The position numbers and the translations under genes are program-made. From positions 14,198,001-14,262,000 of the forward strand of contig NC_062971.1 in NCBI RefSeq assembly GCF_023078275.1: DNA of 64,000 bases. Direction: 5' to 3'. This DNA is from Leguminivora glycinivorella. Taxonomy: Eukaryota > Arthropoda > Insecta > Lepidoptera > Tortricidae. Below the pieces are notes generated by a model that was given only the letters and a program-made list of their open reading frames with translations, had not been told where the DNA came from and searched no databases. Shown here piece by piece: positions 50,593 through 62,383 of this stretch; the stretch's first letter is position 1, and each line of letters starts with the position of its first letter.

Positions 50593-50840
50593 CCCAGAGA
50601 TGGGGAAATCGTAATCGATTCCGGATTACACGATTACTTGATTTTACTTTGTAATCCACTACTGGGTGTCAGATTACTTGTAATGTAATCAAGTGAAACG
50701 GTAAATTACCATTAAATGTAAAGGAATCACTAATCATCTATACAATAATTACTATTACCAATAATTCGGAATCATAGTCGATTCAAAATAACTGAAATTA
50801 TTGACTTGATTACTTTCAGATTACAAATATGTAGTACCTC

Positions 50841-52605
50841 AGATTGCTGACTGTCACTTTGACACAAAAGTCATCATGGGTGTCGTAAAATAGGTTTTAG
50901 GGGGTGCTGATTCCAAAATTAATGACCAATGTGGAATCTGACATTGCTGACTGTCACTTTGACACAAAAGTCGTCATGGGTGTCGTAAAATAGGTTTTAG
51001 GGGGTGCTGATTCCAAAATTAATGACCAATGTTCAATCTGACGTTGCTGACTGTCACTCTGACACAAAAGTCGTCATGGGTGTCGTAAAATAGGTTTTAG
51101 GGTGTGCTGATTCCAAAATTAATGACCAATTTGGAATCTGACATTGCTGACTGTCACTTTGACACAAAAGTCGTCATGGGTGTCGTAAAATAGGTTTTAG
51201 GGGTGCTGATTCCAAAATTAATGACCAATGTGGAATCTGACATTGCTGACTGTCACTTTGACACAAAAGTCGTCATGGGTGTCGTAAAATAGGTTTTAGG
51301 GGGTGCTGATTCCAAAATTAATGACCAATGTTCAATCTGACATTGCTGACTGTCACTTTGACACAAAAGTCGTCATGGGTGTCGTAAAATAGGTTTTAGG
51401 GGGTGCTGATTCCAAAATTAATGACCAATGTGGAATCTGACATTGCTGACTGTCACTTTGACACAAAAGTCGTCATGGGTGTCGTAAAATAGGTTTTAGG
51501 GGGTGCTGATTCCAAAATTAATGACCAATGTTCAATCTGACGTTGCTGACTGTCACTCTGACACAAAAGTCGTCATGGGTGTCGTAAAATAGGTTTTAGG
51601 GTGTGCTGATTCCAAAATTAATGACCAATTTGGAATCTGACATTGCTGACTGTCACTTTGACACAAAAGTCGTCATGGGTGTCGTAAAATAGGTTTTAGG
51701 GGTGCTGATTCCAAAATTAATGACCAATGTGGAATCTGACATTGCTGACTGTCACTTTGACACAAAAGTCGTCATGGGTGTCGTAAAATAGGTTTTAGGG
51801 GTGCTGATTCCAAAATTAATGACCAATGTTCAATCTGACATTGCTGACTGTCACTTTGACACAAAAGTCGTCATGGGTGTCGTAAAATAGGTTTTAGGGG
51901 GTGCTGATTCCAAAATTAATGACCAATGTGGAATCTGACATTGCTGACTGTCACTTTGACACAAAAGTCGTCATGGGTGTCGTAAAATAGGTTTTAGGGG
52001 TGCTGATTCCAAAATTAATGACCAATGTTCAATCTGACGTTGCTGACTGTCACTCTGACACAAAAGTCGTCATGGGTGTCGTAAAATAGGTTTTAGGGGT
52101 GCTGATTCCAAAATTAATGACCAATGTTCAATCTGACATTGCTGACTGTCACTTTGACACAAAAGTCGTCATGGGTGTCGTAAAATAGGTTTTAGGGGTG
52201 CTGATTCCAAAATTAATGACCAATGTTCAATCTGACGTTGCTGACTGTCACTCTGACACAAAAGTCGTCATGGGTGTCGTAAAATAGGTTTTAGGGGGTG
52301 CTGATTCCAAAATTAATGACCAATTTGGAATCTGACATTGCTGACTGTCACTTTGACACAAAAGTCGTCATGGGTGTCGTAAAATAGGTTTTAGGGGGTG
52401 CTGATTCCAAAATTAATGACCAATGTGGAATCTGACATTGCTGTCACTTTGACACAAAAGTTGTCATGGGTGTCGTAAAATAGGTTTTCATGGGTACTGA
52501 TCTCAATATTAATGATCAATTTGGAATCTGATATTGCTGACTGTCACTTTGACATAAAAGTCGTTATGGGTGTTGTCAAATAGGTTTCCAGGGGTACTGT
52601 GCAAT
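50841..52605 (+). repeat. 100-bp minisatellite, forward array, about 18 units
   Basis: Units carry GACATTGCTGACTGTCACTT, TGACACAAAAGTCGTCATGG and GGGTGCTGATTCCAAAATTA. The spacing is 99-100 bp from 50841 to about 52435, then two diverged units. Variant units (ACGTTG with CACTCT) recur about every 500 bp at 51041 and 51540, which shows higher-order structure. Confidence 0.95.
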
Positions 52606-52619
52606 GTCAGGTTCCAAAT

Positions 52620-53345
52620 CGGTCATGACTTTTTAAATCATTTCATTAATTTTGGAATCAGTACCCCCTAAAACTATTTGACTACACCCATGATTCCTTT
52701 TGTGTCAAAATGACAATTAGCACTGTGAGATTCCAAAATAGTTATTAATTTTGGAATCAGCACCCCCGGAAACCTTTTTGACGACACCTATGACGACTTT
52801 TGTGTCAAAGTGACAGTCAGCAATGTCAAGATTCCAAATCGGTCATTAATTTTCAAATCAGCACCTCCGTAAACCTATTTGACGACACCCATGACGACTT
52901 TTGTGTCAAAGTGACAGTCAGCAATGTTAGATTCCACATTGGTCATTATTTTTGGAATCAGCACTCCCTAAAACCTATTTTACGACACCCATGATGACTT
53001 TTGTGTCAAAGTGGCAGTCGGCAATGTTAGATTCCATATTGGTCATTAATTTTGGAATCAGCACCCCCTAAAACCAATTTTACGACACCCATGACGACTT
53101 TTGTGTCAAAGTGACAGTCAGCAATGTCAGATTCCACATTGTTCATTAATTTTGGAATCAGCACCCCCGCAAACCTATTTGACGACACCCATGACGACTT
53201 TTGTGTCAAAGTGACAGTCAGCAATGTCAGATTTCACATTAGTCATTAATTTTGGAATCAGCACCCCCTAAAACCTATTTTACGACACCCATGACGACTT
53301 TTGTGTCAAAGTGACAGTCAGCAATGTCAGATTCCAAATCGGTCA
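52620..53345 (-). repeat. 100-bp minisatellite, inverted array, about 7 units
   Basis: The same unit runs in reverse complement (CATGACGACTTTTGTGTCAA, AGTGACAGTCAGCAATGTCA, TAATTTTGGAATCAGCACCC), about every 100 bp. These units are more diverged from each other than the central forward units. Confidence 0.93.
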
Positions 53346-53558
53346 TTAATTTTTAAATGTGAAAGTGAAAATGCTAGAATGACATGTAAACCAAAAACAA
53401 TTTGAGTGACATAAAGAAGTAAAGTAATAAGCCTGGAATCGAAGTAAAGTGGAATTCAGATTACTTAAGTACTTGATTACCGAGGAATCCATATTACATT
53501 TGTAGCTTTATTTGACGTTCATATGCGCATTGTAATATGCCTACTTGAAAAATAAATA

Positions 53559-54530
53559 TTTCATTTTCATTTCATTTTCATTTCATTTTCATTTCATTTT
53601 CATTTCATTTTCATTTCATTTTCATTTCATTTTCATTTCATTTTCATTTCATTTTCATTTCATTTTCATTTCATTTTCATTTCATTTTCATTTCATTTTC
53701 ATTTCATTTTCATTTCATTTTCATTTCATTTTCATTTCATTTTCATTTCATTTTCATTTCATTTTCATTTCATTTTCATTTCATTTTCATTTTTTTCATT
53801 TCATTTTCATTTCATTTTCATTTCATTTTCATTTCATTTTCATTTCATTTTCATTTCATTTTCATTTCATTTTCATTTCATTTTCATTTCATTTTCATTT
53901 CATTTTCATTTCATTTTCATTTCATTTTCATTTCATTTTCATTTCATTTTCATTTCATTTTCATTTCATTTTTTTCATTTCATTTTCATTTCATTTTCAT
54001 TTCATTTTCATTTCATTTTCATTTCATTTTCATTTCATTTTCATTTCATTTTCATTTCATTTTCATTTCATTTTCATTTCATTTTCATTTCATTTTCATT
54101 TCATTTTCATTTCATTTTCATTTCATTTTCATTTCATTTTCATTTCATTTTCATTTCATTTTCATTTCATTTTCATTTCATTTTCATTTCATTTTCATTT
54201 CATTTTCATTTCATTTTCATTTCATTTTCATTTCATTTTCATTTCATTTTCATTTCATTTTCATTTCATTTTCATTTCATTTTCATTTCATTTTCATTTC
54301 ATTTTCATTTCATTTTCATTTCATTTTCATTTCATTTTCATTTCATTTTCATTTCATTTTCATTTCATTTTCATTTCATTTTCATTTCATTTTCATTTCA
54401 TTTTCATTTCATTTTCATTTCATTTTCATTTCATTTTCATTTCATTTTCATTTCATTTTCATTTCATTTTCATTTCATTTTCATTTCATTTTCATTTCAT
54501 TTTCATTTCATTTTCATTTCATTTTCATTT
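53559..54530. repeat. 972-bp array of an 11-bp repeat (CATTTCATTTT)
   Basis: About 88 nearly perfect units, with two interruptions (CATTTTTTTCATT) at about 53789 and 53968. The apparent 343-codon open frame is only the translated repeat: 11 is not divisible by 3, so the peptide cycles every 33 bp. Confidence 0.97.
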
Positions 54531-54614
54531 ACAGGAATCTATATACCGATTCCAAAGGAATGGATTACAGAGGTAATCATAATACAGCATTACAGTAATT
54601 TTCATATAACAAAA

Positions 54615-56215
54615 GCAAATATTTGGGATGGGATCTACTTTTATAATTAATTTTTTAAATAAATTTTAACATAATTGATATTATTTTGCGCTACATTCTA
54701 GTATTTTCGTACAAAATAATGTTTATTAGAAATCAAAAGTTTATATCGAGATAGTAGATTGTGGTTGTTATCAAAATTCCATAGAAAGGATCAAGATTGT
54801 TTTGTCCATTATTGTAGTGCGAGCGAGTGATAAGACGTGCTAGAAAGGGTCGGCATATTGGGCTCGCGCGGCGGGTAAAATACCTAATTTCGCCCGACGC
54901 CGAAATGTTATAACGCTCTTAACAGCTCAGTGTAAATATTTTCACTTTCACAGGCTACCCCGGGTCACTGCCGAAATTCTGTCACGCAATGTAGCCATTA
55001 AGGGTTGCTTCCCCCAACCCCCCTTCCGCCCCCAGTCGGCGAATTTTACAAACTACCCTGCGTAATTTTGTGGCCCCCTATACCCCTAGCTTTTTATGCG
55101 AACCCAATTGGTTGGCTTGTCGAGGGTTTTTAGGGGTAATGCAGTTTTTGGGGTCGTGATTTTTGGGGTGGCTTGCTTGTGGATTACAGGACTAGTCTTG
55201 AGACAGTGAAAACCAGCTTATGTACATTTTGAAATTAAATAAATAAAATTGTAATTAATCAAATTGTATACGATAATTATAATCCTTTACTCCTTACTTA
55301 CTTACTTTTTACTAAGTGTTTTGATCCTGCAAATAATAAAAGACAATATGTCGAGTGACGACTTTTTACTTTAAAGTCGCCTAGAAAAGTGTTTTAACTT
55401 ACAAGGGTGTTATATTTTCCAACGTAGCCGGCTATAAATAAGCTCAATGTGCTTACAAAGTCCCGGCCGAGCTTTGTTTATACTTGCGGGGCCCGCCCCC
55501 ATACAGGGTGTTATTAAGGCTTTAACCGGATTACACGCATTACGGACACGTTTAATGTAAAGTGACGTTTTAGCTTTTACATTTCGGTGTGGCAAGTAGA
55601 GTAAAAGGGATATTAAAAAAGTCATTTATGAAAATTAATTTGGAAGATTTTTAATTGTACGATATTAAAATACAGGTTTCTGTATGGTGATATGATAGCA
55701 TATAAGTTATGCTCGAAGTAAAAACCAAGTACGAGTAGTACTTATAATTATGAGAACATAGCCCATGCCTCCTCTCTCTAAACGTAATGGTCCATTTAAT
55801 GTACGTGACCTGTTGGGTGTTACACCAGCCGGCCTATTATACGATATAACTGATGTAAGTGCATCCTGTAGCTGCCACAATCAGCCTTCGTGTAAACGCA
55901 ATGGACTGTACATTTTTTCATATCGTCAAGTGAGAAAATTGGAGATTGGTGAAATATTTTTTGAGACTATGAACGAATCTAGCTAAAACTTTACTGTATC
56001 TAATTGAATCTAAATAGTTAAAAACCTAACCGTACAATATTTTACATTGTTTAATCCAGATTCAAAAATACATCGGTAACAAGTAGTACATTGAGTGTAT
56101 GTATATTTTTGTTGACAGGGTCAGTCATCCATCCTCCTGCGTTACGCCACTTGTCAGTTCCTAAATTTTCTTCGGCACGCCCAATATATGACACCCTTTT
56201 GTCACATTTATTGAC
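54615..56215. other. intronic DNA, mostly unique
   Basis: GC-richer blocks occur at 54835-55000 and 55430-55515, without repeat partners. A 73-codon frame at 55765-55986 has no family signature. Nothing firm can be annotated. Confidence 0.45.
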
Positions 56216-56217
56216 TA

Positions 56218-56442
56218 CTAGCTTTCGCCCGCAGCTTCGCTCGCGCTAAATTCGAAAATTGCGGAATGCTCCAAACAAACTTCCACCCCCATTTAACGGA
56301 AGAGGGAGTTAGAAAGAGACGAAAAGAGCCTATGTCACTCTCCATCCCTTCAACTATCTTCAAAAATCACGTCAATTCGTCATTCCGTTTTGCCGTGAAA
56401 GACGGACACACACACTTTCCCATTTATAATATTAGTATGGAT
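56218..56442 (+). mobile_element. CTAGCTTTTGCCCGC-type retroelement tail, copy 2
   Basis: CTAGCTTTCGCCCGCAGC, TGTCACTCTCCATCCCTTCA, TTTTGCCGTGAAAGACGG, ending ATAATATTAGTATGGAT. It has an extra segment (AATTGCGGAATGCTCC...GGAAGAGGGAG) relative to the copies at 9825 and 59959. Confidence 0.75.
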
Positions 56443-56444
56443 TA

Positions 56445-58618
56445 TTTAAGATTGAAAGGGGCATCTATTTATACTGATAGCTATATTGGCCAACACTGGT
56501 ACTTTTACAAAGAAACTCTATACTTAATGTAAATTTCAAACAACCTGTGCTCGCCGCCCTTTTATATAAAAACAAATACGTATAACGAACACATACCTCC
56601 AACGTTCGTGCGTTAACGTTATCGTCAACTTAACTGGCTCCTACGCAGTTCAGTTAAACGTTAAGCACCGTTTAATTTCTGTTTTATGAATGTGTTATAA
56701 AAATTGCTGATTTAAGATTTCTCTGACACGCTAACTTTAAGGTTGCTTCGATTACAATGTTGCGTCATAATTTCAAATTTACGCATATATTATTTACATT
56801 GTAATGATACCTACGACTAATAAAGACCAAGATGAGTACAGATGAGCTGATTTGGAGATCATTATTACACTATAGCTAATTTTCATTATTTACCTACATA
56901 TTTATTCATATTATGAGATGAACTATCCAGTTTGTCGTCCGGTAGGCTGCGACTCGACTCTAGGCTTGATAAAAAATGATTGTTAAACGAACGAAAACGC
57001 AGACTGTGGTTAAGATACATATCGTCACTACTTTTAAAAAAACTTGTATCTTCGTCTGTCAATGAAAAGAAAATTGTAGTATGTGTGTATGGAATGCATA
57101 TAGACTTACTGCGTTTTAACTTTGAGAAGCAGCGTGAGATACGACATTTTTTAAAAGTAGTGAAGATATTACAGAGCACATGACACTGCTCATGTTTCAG
57201 TACTAATTTTAGCAATGAGGTTGAACGAAAACGGAATTTTGACATCGTAGATGCTTCGCCTATACTTCAATGGAACCCACAGTCGATTTAATTTTCTACA
57301 ACACCCACGGGAGAAAAGAGGGAGGTAATTTTTTTAATCCGTCACCAGACGGGATTGGGGTTAGTTGATCTTTCTATTTATTTTTCTACATGGACCTACA
57401 TAATTTTACAATGATTTATGTTTTTGGACTTTTTGGTCAAATAGAAGCCTGTTTTCTACGTCACACACAGTCAGCTCGAAATCAAATTGAAACTATTGTT
57501 TTATATTATGATGTGCACATTGGTACATACAAAGTTTATCAACTAAAGCGTCATTAAAAATATTATCAATTTATTAATCCATGAATGTACACGTGTAAAA
57601 TATTGCCGTTATATTACAAGTAATTCCAAGTTCGTTAGTGGCACTTATCAGATGCTAGCTAACCTTTTTCAGATTTTCAAAAACAATTACCCTTCAACCG
57701 ATAAGCTTCACCTGTGACAAATTAGTCATTTTCCCAGCTCTCGCCGAGCGACTATAAGCTTTATATGTGTGGTCTGAGAGTAGATTGTGATGGCGGTGGT
57801 TATTGGTGAGTGTTTCAGAAAACAATCGAGCGCGATAAGGGCAATCCATCATAGTGACCACAAATGGATTTTTACAGTAAAGGTTGAGTAAAAATTTAGC
57901 TACGCGCAGCTACACTACATACATTTTACAGTATATTCATATTTTTAATGTGTATATGAAAAATAAAAATCATTTTAATAGTACGCAAAATATGAATAGT
58001 CTACTCTGAGCGATAGGCTAGGAACCTCTCCCCTATTATTCCCTTAATTCCTAAAAGTGGCACGGGATATTAAGCAGTTTCACTTGAGCTGTTTCACGTT
58101 CAAAATAATTAGAAATAACCTAACTAAGCTTACCTTACTACTTTTAACATCTAACCTAATTGTAGACATATATTAACTAATGAGCTTGGACGCACATTAA
58201 AATATGATTATATCTGCTTAGAAGCAATTACTAAACAGTTCACTTATTGCTATACAATTCTTACATATTCATTATTCAGCATTAAAACCCCTTTATTTTC
58301 AATCTATTCAGTTTTCCCATTGTTCTGCGTAGCCAGATATAATATCGTAGCAGTTCGTAAACAAACTCCGCCCCCCGGCTGTGCCTAGCACGGCCGGCTC
58401 CGTATCGATCCCATGCTAATACCGCTATTGATGGTATTGGCTGCTATTTGTGAAGTTCCGGATCTTTTCAGGAAGTTCTATACATTCTATAGCCGCTATA
58501 AACCCTTTATGGATTTTCTAGAAATTGCCTAGGTATTTATGTGAGTAAAACGTGTGATGTAAATTGTATATTGGTGTGCTTACTGGGGCAAATTGTTACA
58601 GAATGAAATTGTTTTATT
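56445..58618. other. intronic DNA, mostly unique
   Basis: A short inverted motif pair occurs at 56995-57170 (CTACTTTTAAAAAA / TTTTTTAAAAGTAG plus neighbouring sequence), perhaps a decayed foldback. Otherwise nothing except the enhancer candidate below. Confidence 0.45.
57640..57860. promoter_or_regulatory. enhancer candidate with GATA and E-box motifs
   Basis: CGATAAGC (57699-57706) and CACCTGTGACAAATTAG (E-box CACCTG at 57709-57714 next to a TAATTTG core) lie in a non-repetitive block that also carries CTTATCAG. It is only a candidate. Confidence 0.25.
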
Positions 58619-58621
58619 TAA

Positions 58622-58891
58622 ACAACTAGGGAACAAATCAAATTAAATATTTTATTGAATTTTTTCTTTGATTTTGTTCGTTTTAAGGTTCTGTACCAAA
58701 AAGGTACAAAAGGAACCCTTATGGCGACGCTCCGTCTGTCTGTCTGTCTGTCACATTTCTAAATATCTTGAGAACTTTAAATGTCAAGTTACTAGGTCAA
58801 GTGGGGTATCGAAAGAGCTAAAACTGTACATGTAAAAAAAATACCGCCCCCCCCCCAACTAATAAAATAATTTGATTTGTTCCCTAGTTGT
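58622..58891. mobile_element. TIR element, 270 bp
   Basis: ACAACTAGGGAACAAATCAA and its mirror TTGATTTGTTCCCTAGTTGT form the ends. Inside is GGAACCCTTATGGCGACGCT followed by CTGTCTGTC repeats, a common lepidopteran motif. No clear target duplication. Confidence 0.7.
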
Positions 58892-59052
58892 ATAGATAGC
58901 AGCACCATGATCATGCCTTTTAAAACTAAAAATTATGTTCATAGTTCATTCTTAGTATTACCTACCTCTATAACTTCTTTGGGGAAACTACAGTGTAACT
59001 TAAAATTTAAATAGCTACTCGTGATCTCTCTCTAAGATACAGGGGTACCATG

Positions 59053-59128
59053 GCGGGCACTGGTCTAATGGTAAAGACGTTAGCCGCGTAAGCTGAAGAC
59101 CCGGGTTCGATTCCCGGCTCGGCCACCA
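59053..59128 (+). mobile_element. tRNA-derived SINE or tRNA pseudogene
   Basis: TGGTCTAATGGTAAAGACG resembles box A and GGTTCGATTCCCGG is a perfect box B, followed by CTCGGCCACCA. The 5' acceptor strand does not pair with CTCGGCC, so it is not a functional tRNA. The downstream CAGTGGGCCTTGTCGTGTTT is the body of a known type of lepidopteran repeat. Confidence 0.55.
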
Positions 59129-59129
59129 G

Positions 59130-59955
59130 TGGGCCTTGTCGTGTTTTTTCGTGTATGATATATATTTATTTCAATCAATGTTTTATTATTTAAGATTAGA
59201 TTAGTCCCGGCATCGATGTCGTCGACGTCAGCAGGTTACAAGATGAAATTTTGTAAACCTTTGAATATATATTTTGAGGTTGTGCATTGAAACCAAAAAA
59301 AAGGTTTTCTGGCATCTAAAGACATAACGTTTTTAGTTATAGTAATTCTAATCACGCCTTAATATTTTATAGAAAATGCAAGGTATATTTGGAAAAAAGT
59401 ATGTATTTATGTGTAGGTAAGTCGTGTAAGTAAGTACTCCTTTTTATTATTAGTTTAGACTGATCAGCGATTGACCCTAGTCACACCTGATGGAAAGTGA
59501 AGACAGCGTCTAAGATGGAGCTCGCCGATTCAGTAACTAATAGCCTATATTTACCTATCCTTACTGCAAAAAACCTCATACAACACGGTAAGTTCTACGT
59601 ATACCCGAAAGTAATCAGTAATCACACATTCCTTATCTACATTTATAATATACAGATATTAAACTCATTATTACAGTTAAGAAATTTCGGAAGGTACAAA
59701 TTTACAAGCTACCGGTATTGGCGTTCGGCGAACTAGTGGCGCCCCGCGGCGCGCCTCGCCGCCGTCAATGCTTCAACAGTCGCTTTCGTTAGAATTACAA
59801 GCCGTTTTCGGTACTGATGCTGTCAGAAGTCTTAGTAATTTATGTGCCAACACACATATAGTCTTAATGAAAATTATTAATCAATAGCTGTTAAAGGTAT
59901 TTTATATTTTCCTTAAATTCTGCGAAGCTTATTTCAGTAACCGCCTTTTATATCT
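59130..59955. other. intronic DNA, mostly unique
   Basis: A GC-rich patch at 59725-59765 (GCGCCCCGCGGCGCGCC) is short. No gene. Confidence 0.45.
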
Positions 59956-59958
59956 CTA

Positions 59959-60135
59959 CTAGCTTTTGCCCGCAGCTTCGCTCGCGTTAGAAAGAGACAA
60001 ATAGTAGCGTATGTCACTCTCCATCCCTTCAACTATCTCCACTTAAAAAAACACGACAATTCGTCGGTCCGTTTTGCCGTGAAGGACGGACAAACGTCAG
60101 ACACACACACTTTCCCATTTATAATATTAGTATGT
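59959..60135 (+). mobile_element. CTAGCTTTTGCCCGC-type retroelement tail, copy 3
   Basis: Closest to copy 1: CTAGCTTTTGCCCGCAGC, AGTAGCGTATGTCACTCTCC and CGTTTTGCCGTGAAGGACGG, ending ATAATATTAGTATG. Confidence 0.75.
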
Positions 60136-60139
60136 ATAA

Positions 60140-61498
60140 TAAATAAGAGGACTGGCTGGATCCATAGTTATTAATTTTACTACAGCCTACACTCTTCAAA
60201 GCCGGATATTCAAATACTTGCTTGTTGTTTCAAAGACGTTTGCTAACATATTTAAGTATTATTTAGTTATGACATCCACTTTACAATTTTTGTTTCACAA
60301 TTTACCATCCATGTCCATGTTACATCTACATTTTTACGTCGATTGTATACGCTCACATTTTTAGTTTAAGTAATGCAGAATTTGTAGCCATGGTAATTTT
60401 TAGTAATTATTGACAAAATTCTCAACAACGCTTTCTTGAAAATCATTTCGCTTCTACCAGTACAGAACAACTGAAATAACCAGTTAACATTTCACGTCAT
60501 CGGTTCCTTAAACCCCCGCTTACCCCATAAAGCATGCAGCGCCCCCTACTGATTTTTATATTCGATTCTTGTACGGTATAAAATTATAAGGCGCATCAAT
60601 AACTCACAGCTGATATATAGGTTGGTAGCGGACGTATGCAAATGTAGTTTTTTTGTATTGACGATTTACGCGACCAATTACTGATGTCGGCCGTATTGAT
60701 TTGTATTATTTTATTAAGTAGTTTTTGATGTAGCTCAGTTCTTTGCTTTCTAGGGCTAATGATTTATGTTTATTTGAATAAGGAAATGACTTATTGGACA
60801 TGAGTCGAAGGATTCAAACTACAAACCCTATCGAAATACATTAATGCACTGAATGCATAGCACTGAATGATAGTTTATTAAACTATCATTCAGTGCTCCC
60901 TTTGCTCTTATTATTGAAAGACATTTTATATTAAAAAAAAAAAACATTTACCATACACCACAGATAAACAGTAGCTCCTGAATACTTAAGCGTTAAAAAT
61001 ATCAAATAACCGAGCAACTTGTAACATCACGACTTCTACGATTAAATCAAAATCGACTGTGATATCGGTTACTTTTACACAGAATCGAGAACGTACATTT
61101 ATTAATACGTGTTGTAGTAATAAAATCGGCTGACAGCATTAAATACGTGTAGGGCATCGCATTTATTAGTAATCGATACATCGGTCGGTATGCATATCGA
61201 TTATCGATTCTAAGCCAGATTACGCTGCATGTTAATACGTGCCTAATATTGTAGAGTTAAATTAAGAGCAGTGTCTTGGAGAAATGCGAGCGAGTGGTTT
61301 GCACTAGTTAGTTACTAGTTACAAATTATAGTTCACTTTATGAGTCTAATAATAAGCCATTCAGAAAAGGAATATCATATGGTAATGGGATACGACGATC
61401 AAACCATAGTTGAAGGTTTTTTAAGTCAGTTTTTTTGCATTGCATACCTAGTTGTTTTGAATGAATTGGTGGGGGACTCAAGAAATTTAAACATTTAT
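60140..61498. other. intronic DNA, mostly unique
   Basis: AT-rich. TATCGATT/ATCGATA motifs cluster at 61170-61215. A 19-bp perfect palindrome is listed separately. Confidence 0.45.
60859..60897. repeat. 19-bp-arm perfect palindrome
   Basis: AGCACTGAATGATAGTTTA is followed after one base by its exact complement, a cruciform-prone site. Confidence 0.85.
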
Positions 61499-61501
61499 AG
61501 G

Positions 61502-61594
61502 AATAATTAATTGAAATACGGTTGTACTCACGTTATTATATCGCTATTGCTGCGATATAATAACGTGAGTACAACCGTATTTCAATTAATTATT
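61502..61594. repeat. 43-bp-arm perfect inverted repeat, 7-nt loop
   Basis: The left arm 61502-61544 is the exact reverse complement of 61552-61594; the loop is TATTGCT. The centre of each arm reads ACGGTTGTACTCACGTTATT. No mismatch in 43 bp implies a very recent insertion, conversion, or a selected hairpin. Confidence 0.92.
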
Positions 61595-61787
61595 TGAATA
61601 TGTCTCACGGAAGTTTAACGTGTATTTATAGGAATGTGTCTACCTCAAGAAAAAGACTCTTGTTGTCAAGTTTTTGCTTGCCCAATCAAAGATCCGTCCG
61701 GGTGGGGCAATTCATAAAAACTTCATCAAAAGAGGTAGCTATGTGTGTCGCTTATCTTCAAACTCGGGTAAATCCATTCTGCTATAA

Positions 61788-62091
61788 CAGCGGTTCTCAA
61801 ACTTATTTTCCCATGGAACCCTTTTAGAAAGTAAAACATCTGAGTTAACCCTTAAATTTTTTTTATTGCAATCTTTATTTTAATAAGCAATCATGACAGT
61901 AAAATCTAATCACTAGATTCTAATGTGAGGTATTACATGAAGCAGTTTTTTTATTATTTAACAATTGGTGAATATTTGGTTTTATGGAAGAGAGTTGAAG
62001 TTGCATATCAGGTACCCAAAATTCACACGGAGCCCTCAGAGAGGCTTTGCGGAGCCCTAGGGGTCGGCGGAGCACACTTTGAGAATGGTTG
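61788..62091. mobile_element. hAT (Charlie-like) MITE with TGCTATAA target duplication
   Basis: The left end CAGCGGTTCTCAAACTT and right end AAGTGTG-type CTTTGAGAATGGTTG fit the GGTTCTCAAAC termini known from Charlie-like hAT elements. The perfect 8-bp duplication TGCTATAA lies at 61780-61787 and 62092-62099. The length is 304 bp, non-coding. Confidence 0.85.
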
Positions 62092-62383
62092 TGCTATAAA
62101 GTTGATTATTTTTCAGATTATATATATTTTTATACATGATCAACTTTAAAGCAGAATGGATTTACCAGAGTTTGATGTTAAGCGACATATTTATAGAAGA
62201 TAATTTAACCAGGAACTGTTAGCAGAGACTATTTGGAAAAGTATTTGAAGGTGGCAGACTTTGGCACGTTACTCGTACTTTATCCGCTTCTATTGATACT
62301 AGCGTACGCGGTGTCGTTTTCAAAACGTACCTTGCAATTTGTTTCATCCGCTAATATTATGTCAGCATAACTAGTATAGGTCC

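Larger units (their letters stand above)
50598..54612. mobile_element. possible hAT-like element expanded by satellites (right end not found)
   Basis: The left end reads CAGAGATGGGGAAATCGTAA followed by repeated GATTAC/GTAATC motifs, like other hAT termini in this window. GATTAC/GTAATC motifs recur at 53458-53490 and 54560-54580, but no CCCATCTCTG end was found. Between them lie the 100-bp arrays and the 11-bp array. The whole may be one element swollen by tandem amplification. Confidence 0.35.

Noticed and set aside
50841..53345. CRISPR array
   Set aside because: Units are contiguous 100-bp repeats without short direct repeats and unique spacers, and the genome is animal.
53545..54576. 343-codon open frame with FIFISFSFHFH repeats
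   Set aside because: It is the translation of an 11-bp tandem repeat and stays open only because the repeat lacks stops in all frames.
55765..55986. 73-codon frame
   Set aside because: No family signature, no convincing splice partners or conservation evidence.
56886..57245. 119-codon minus-strand frame
   Set aside because: It overlaps a plus-strand frame and an imperfect inverted repeat; no recognised domain.
59053..59128. Functional tRNA gene
   Set aside because: Box B is perfect, but the acceptor stem does not pair, and the 3' flank is a known repeat body.
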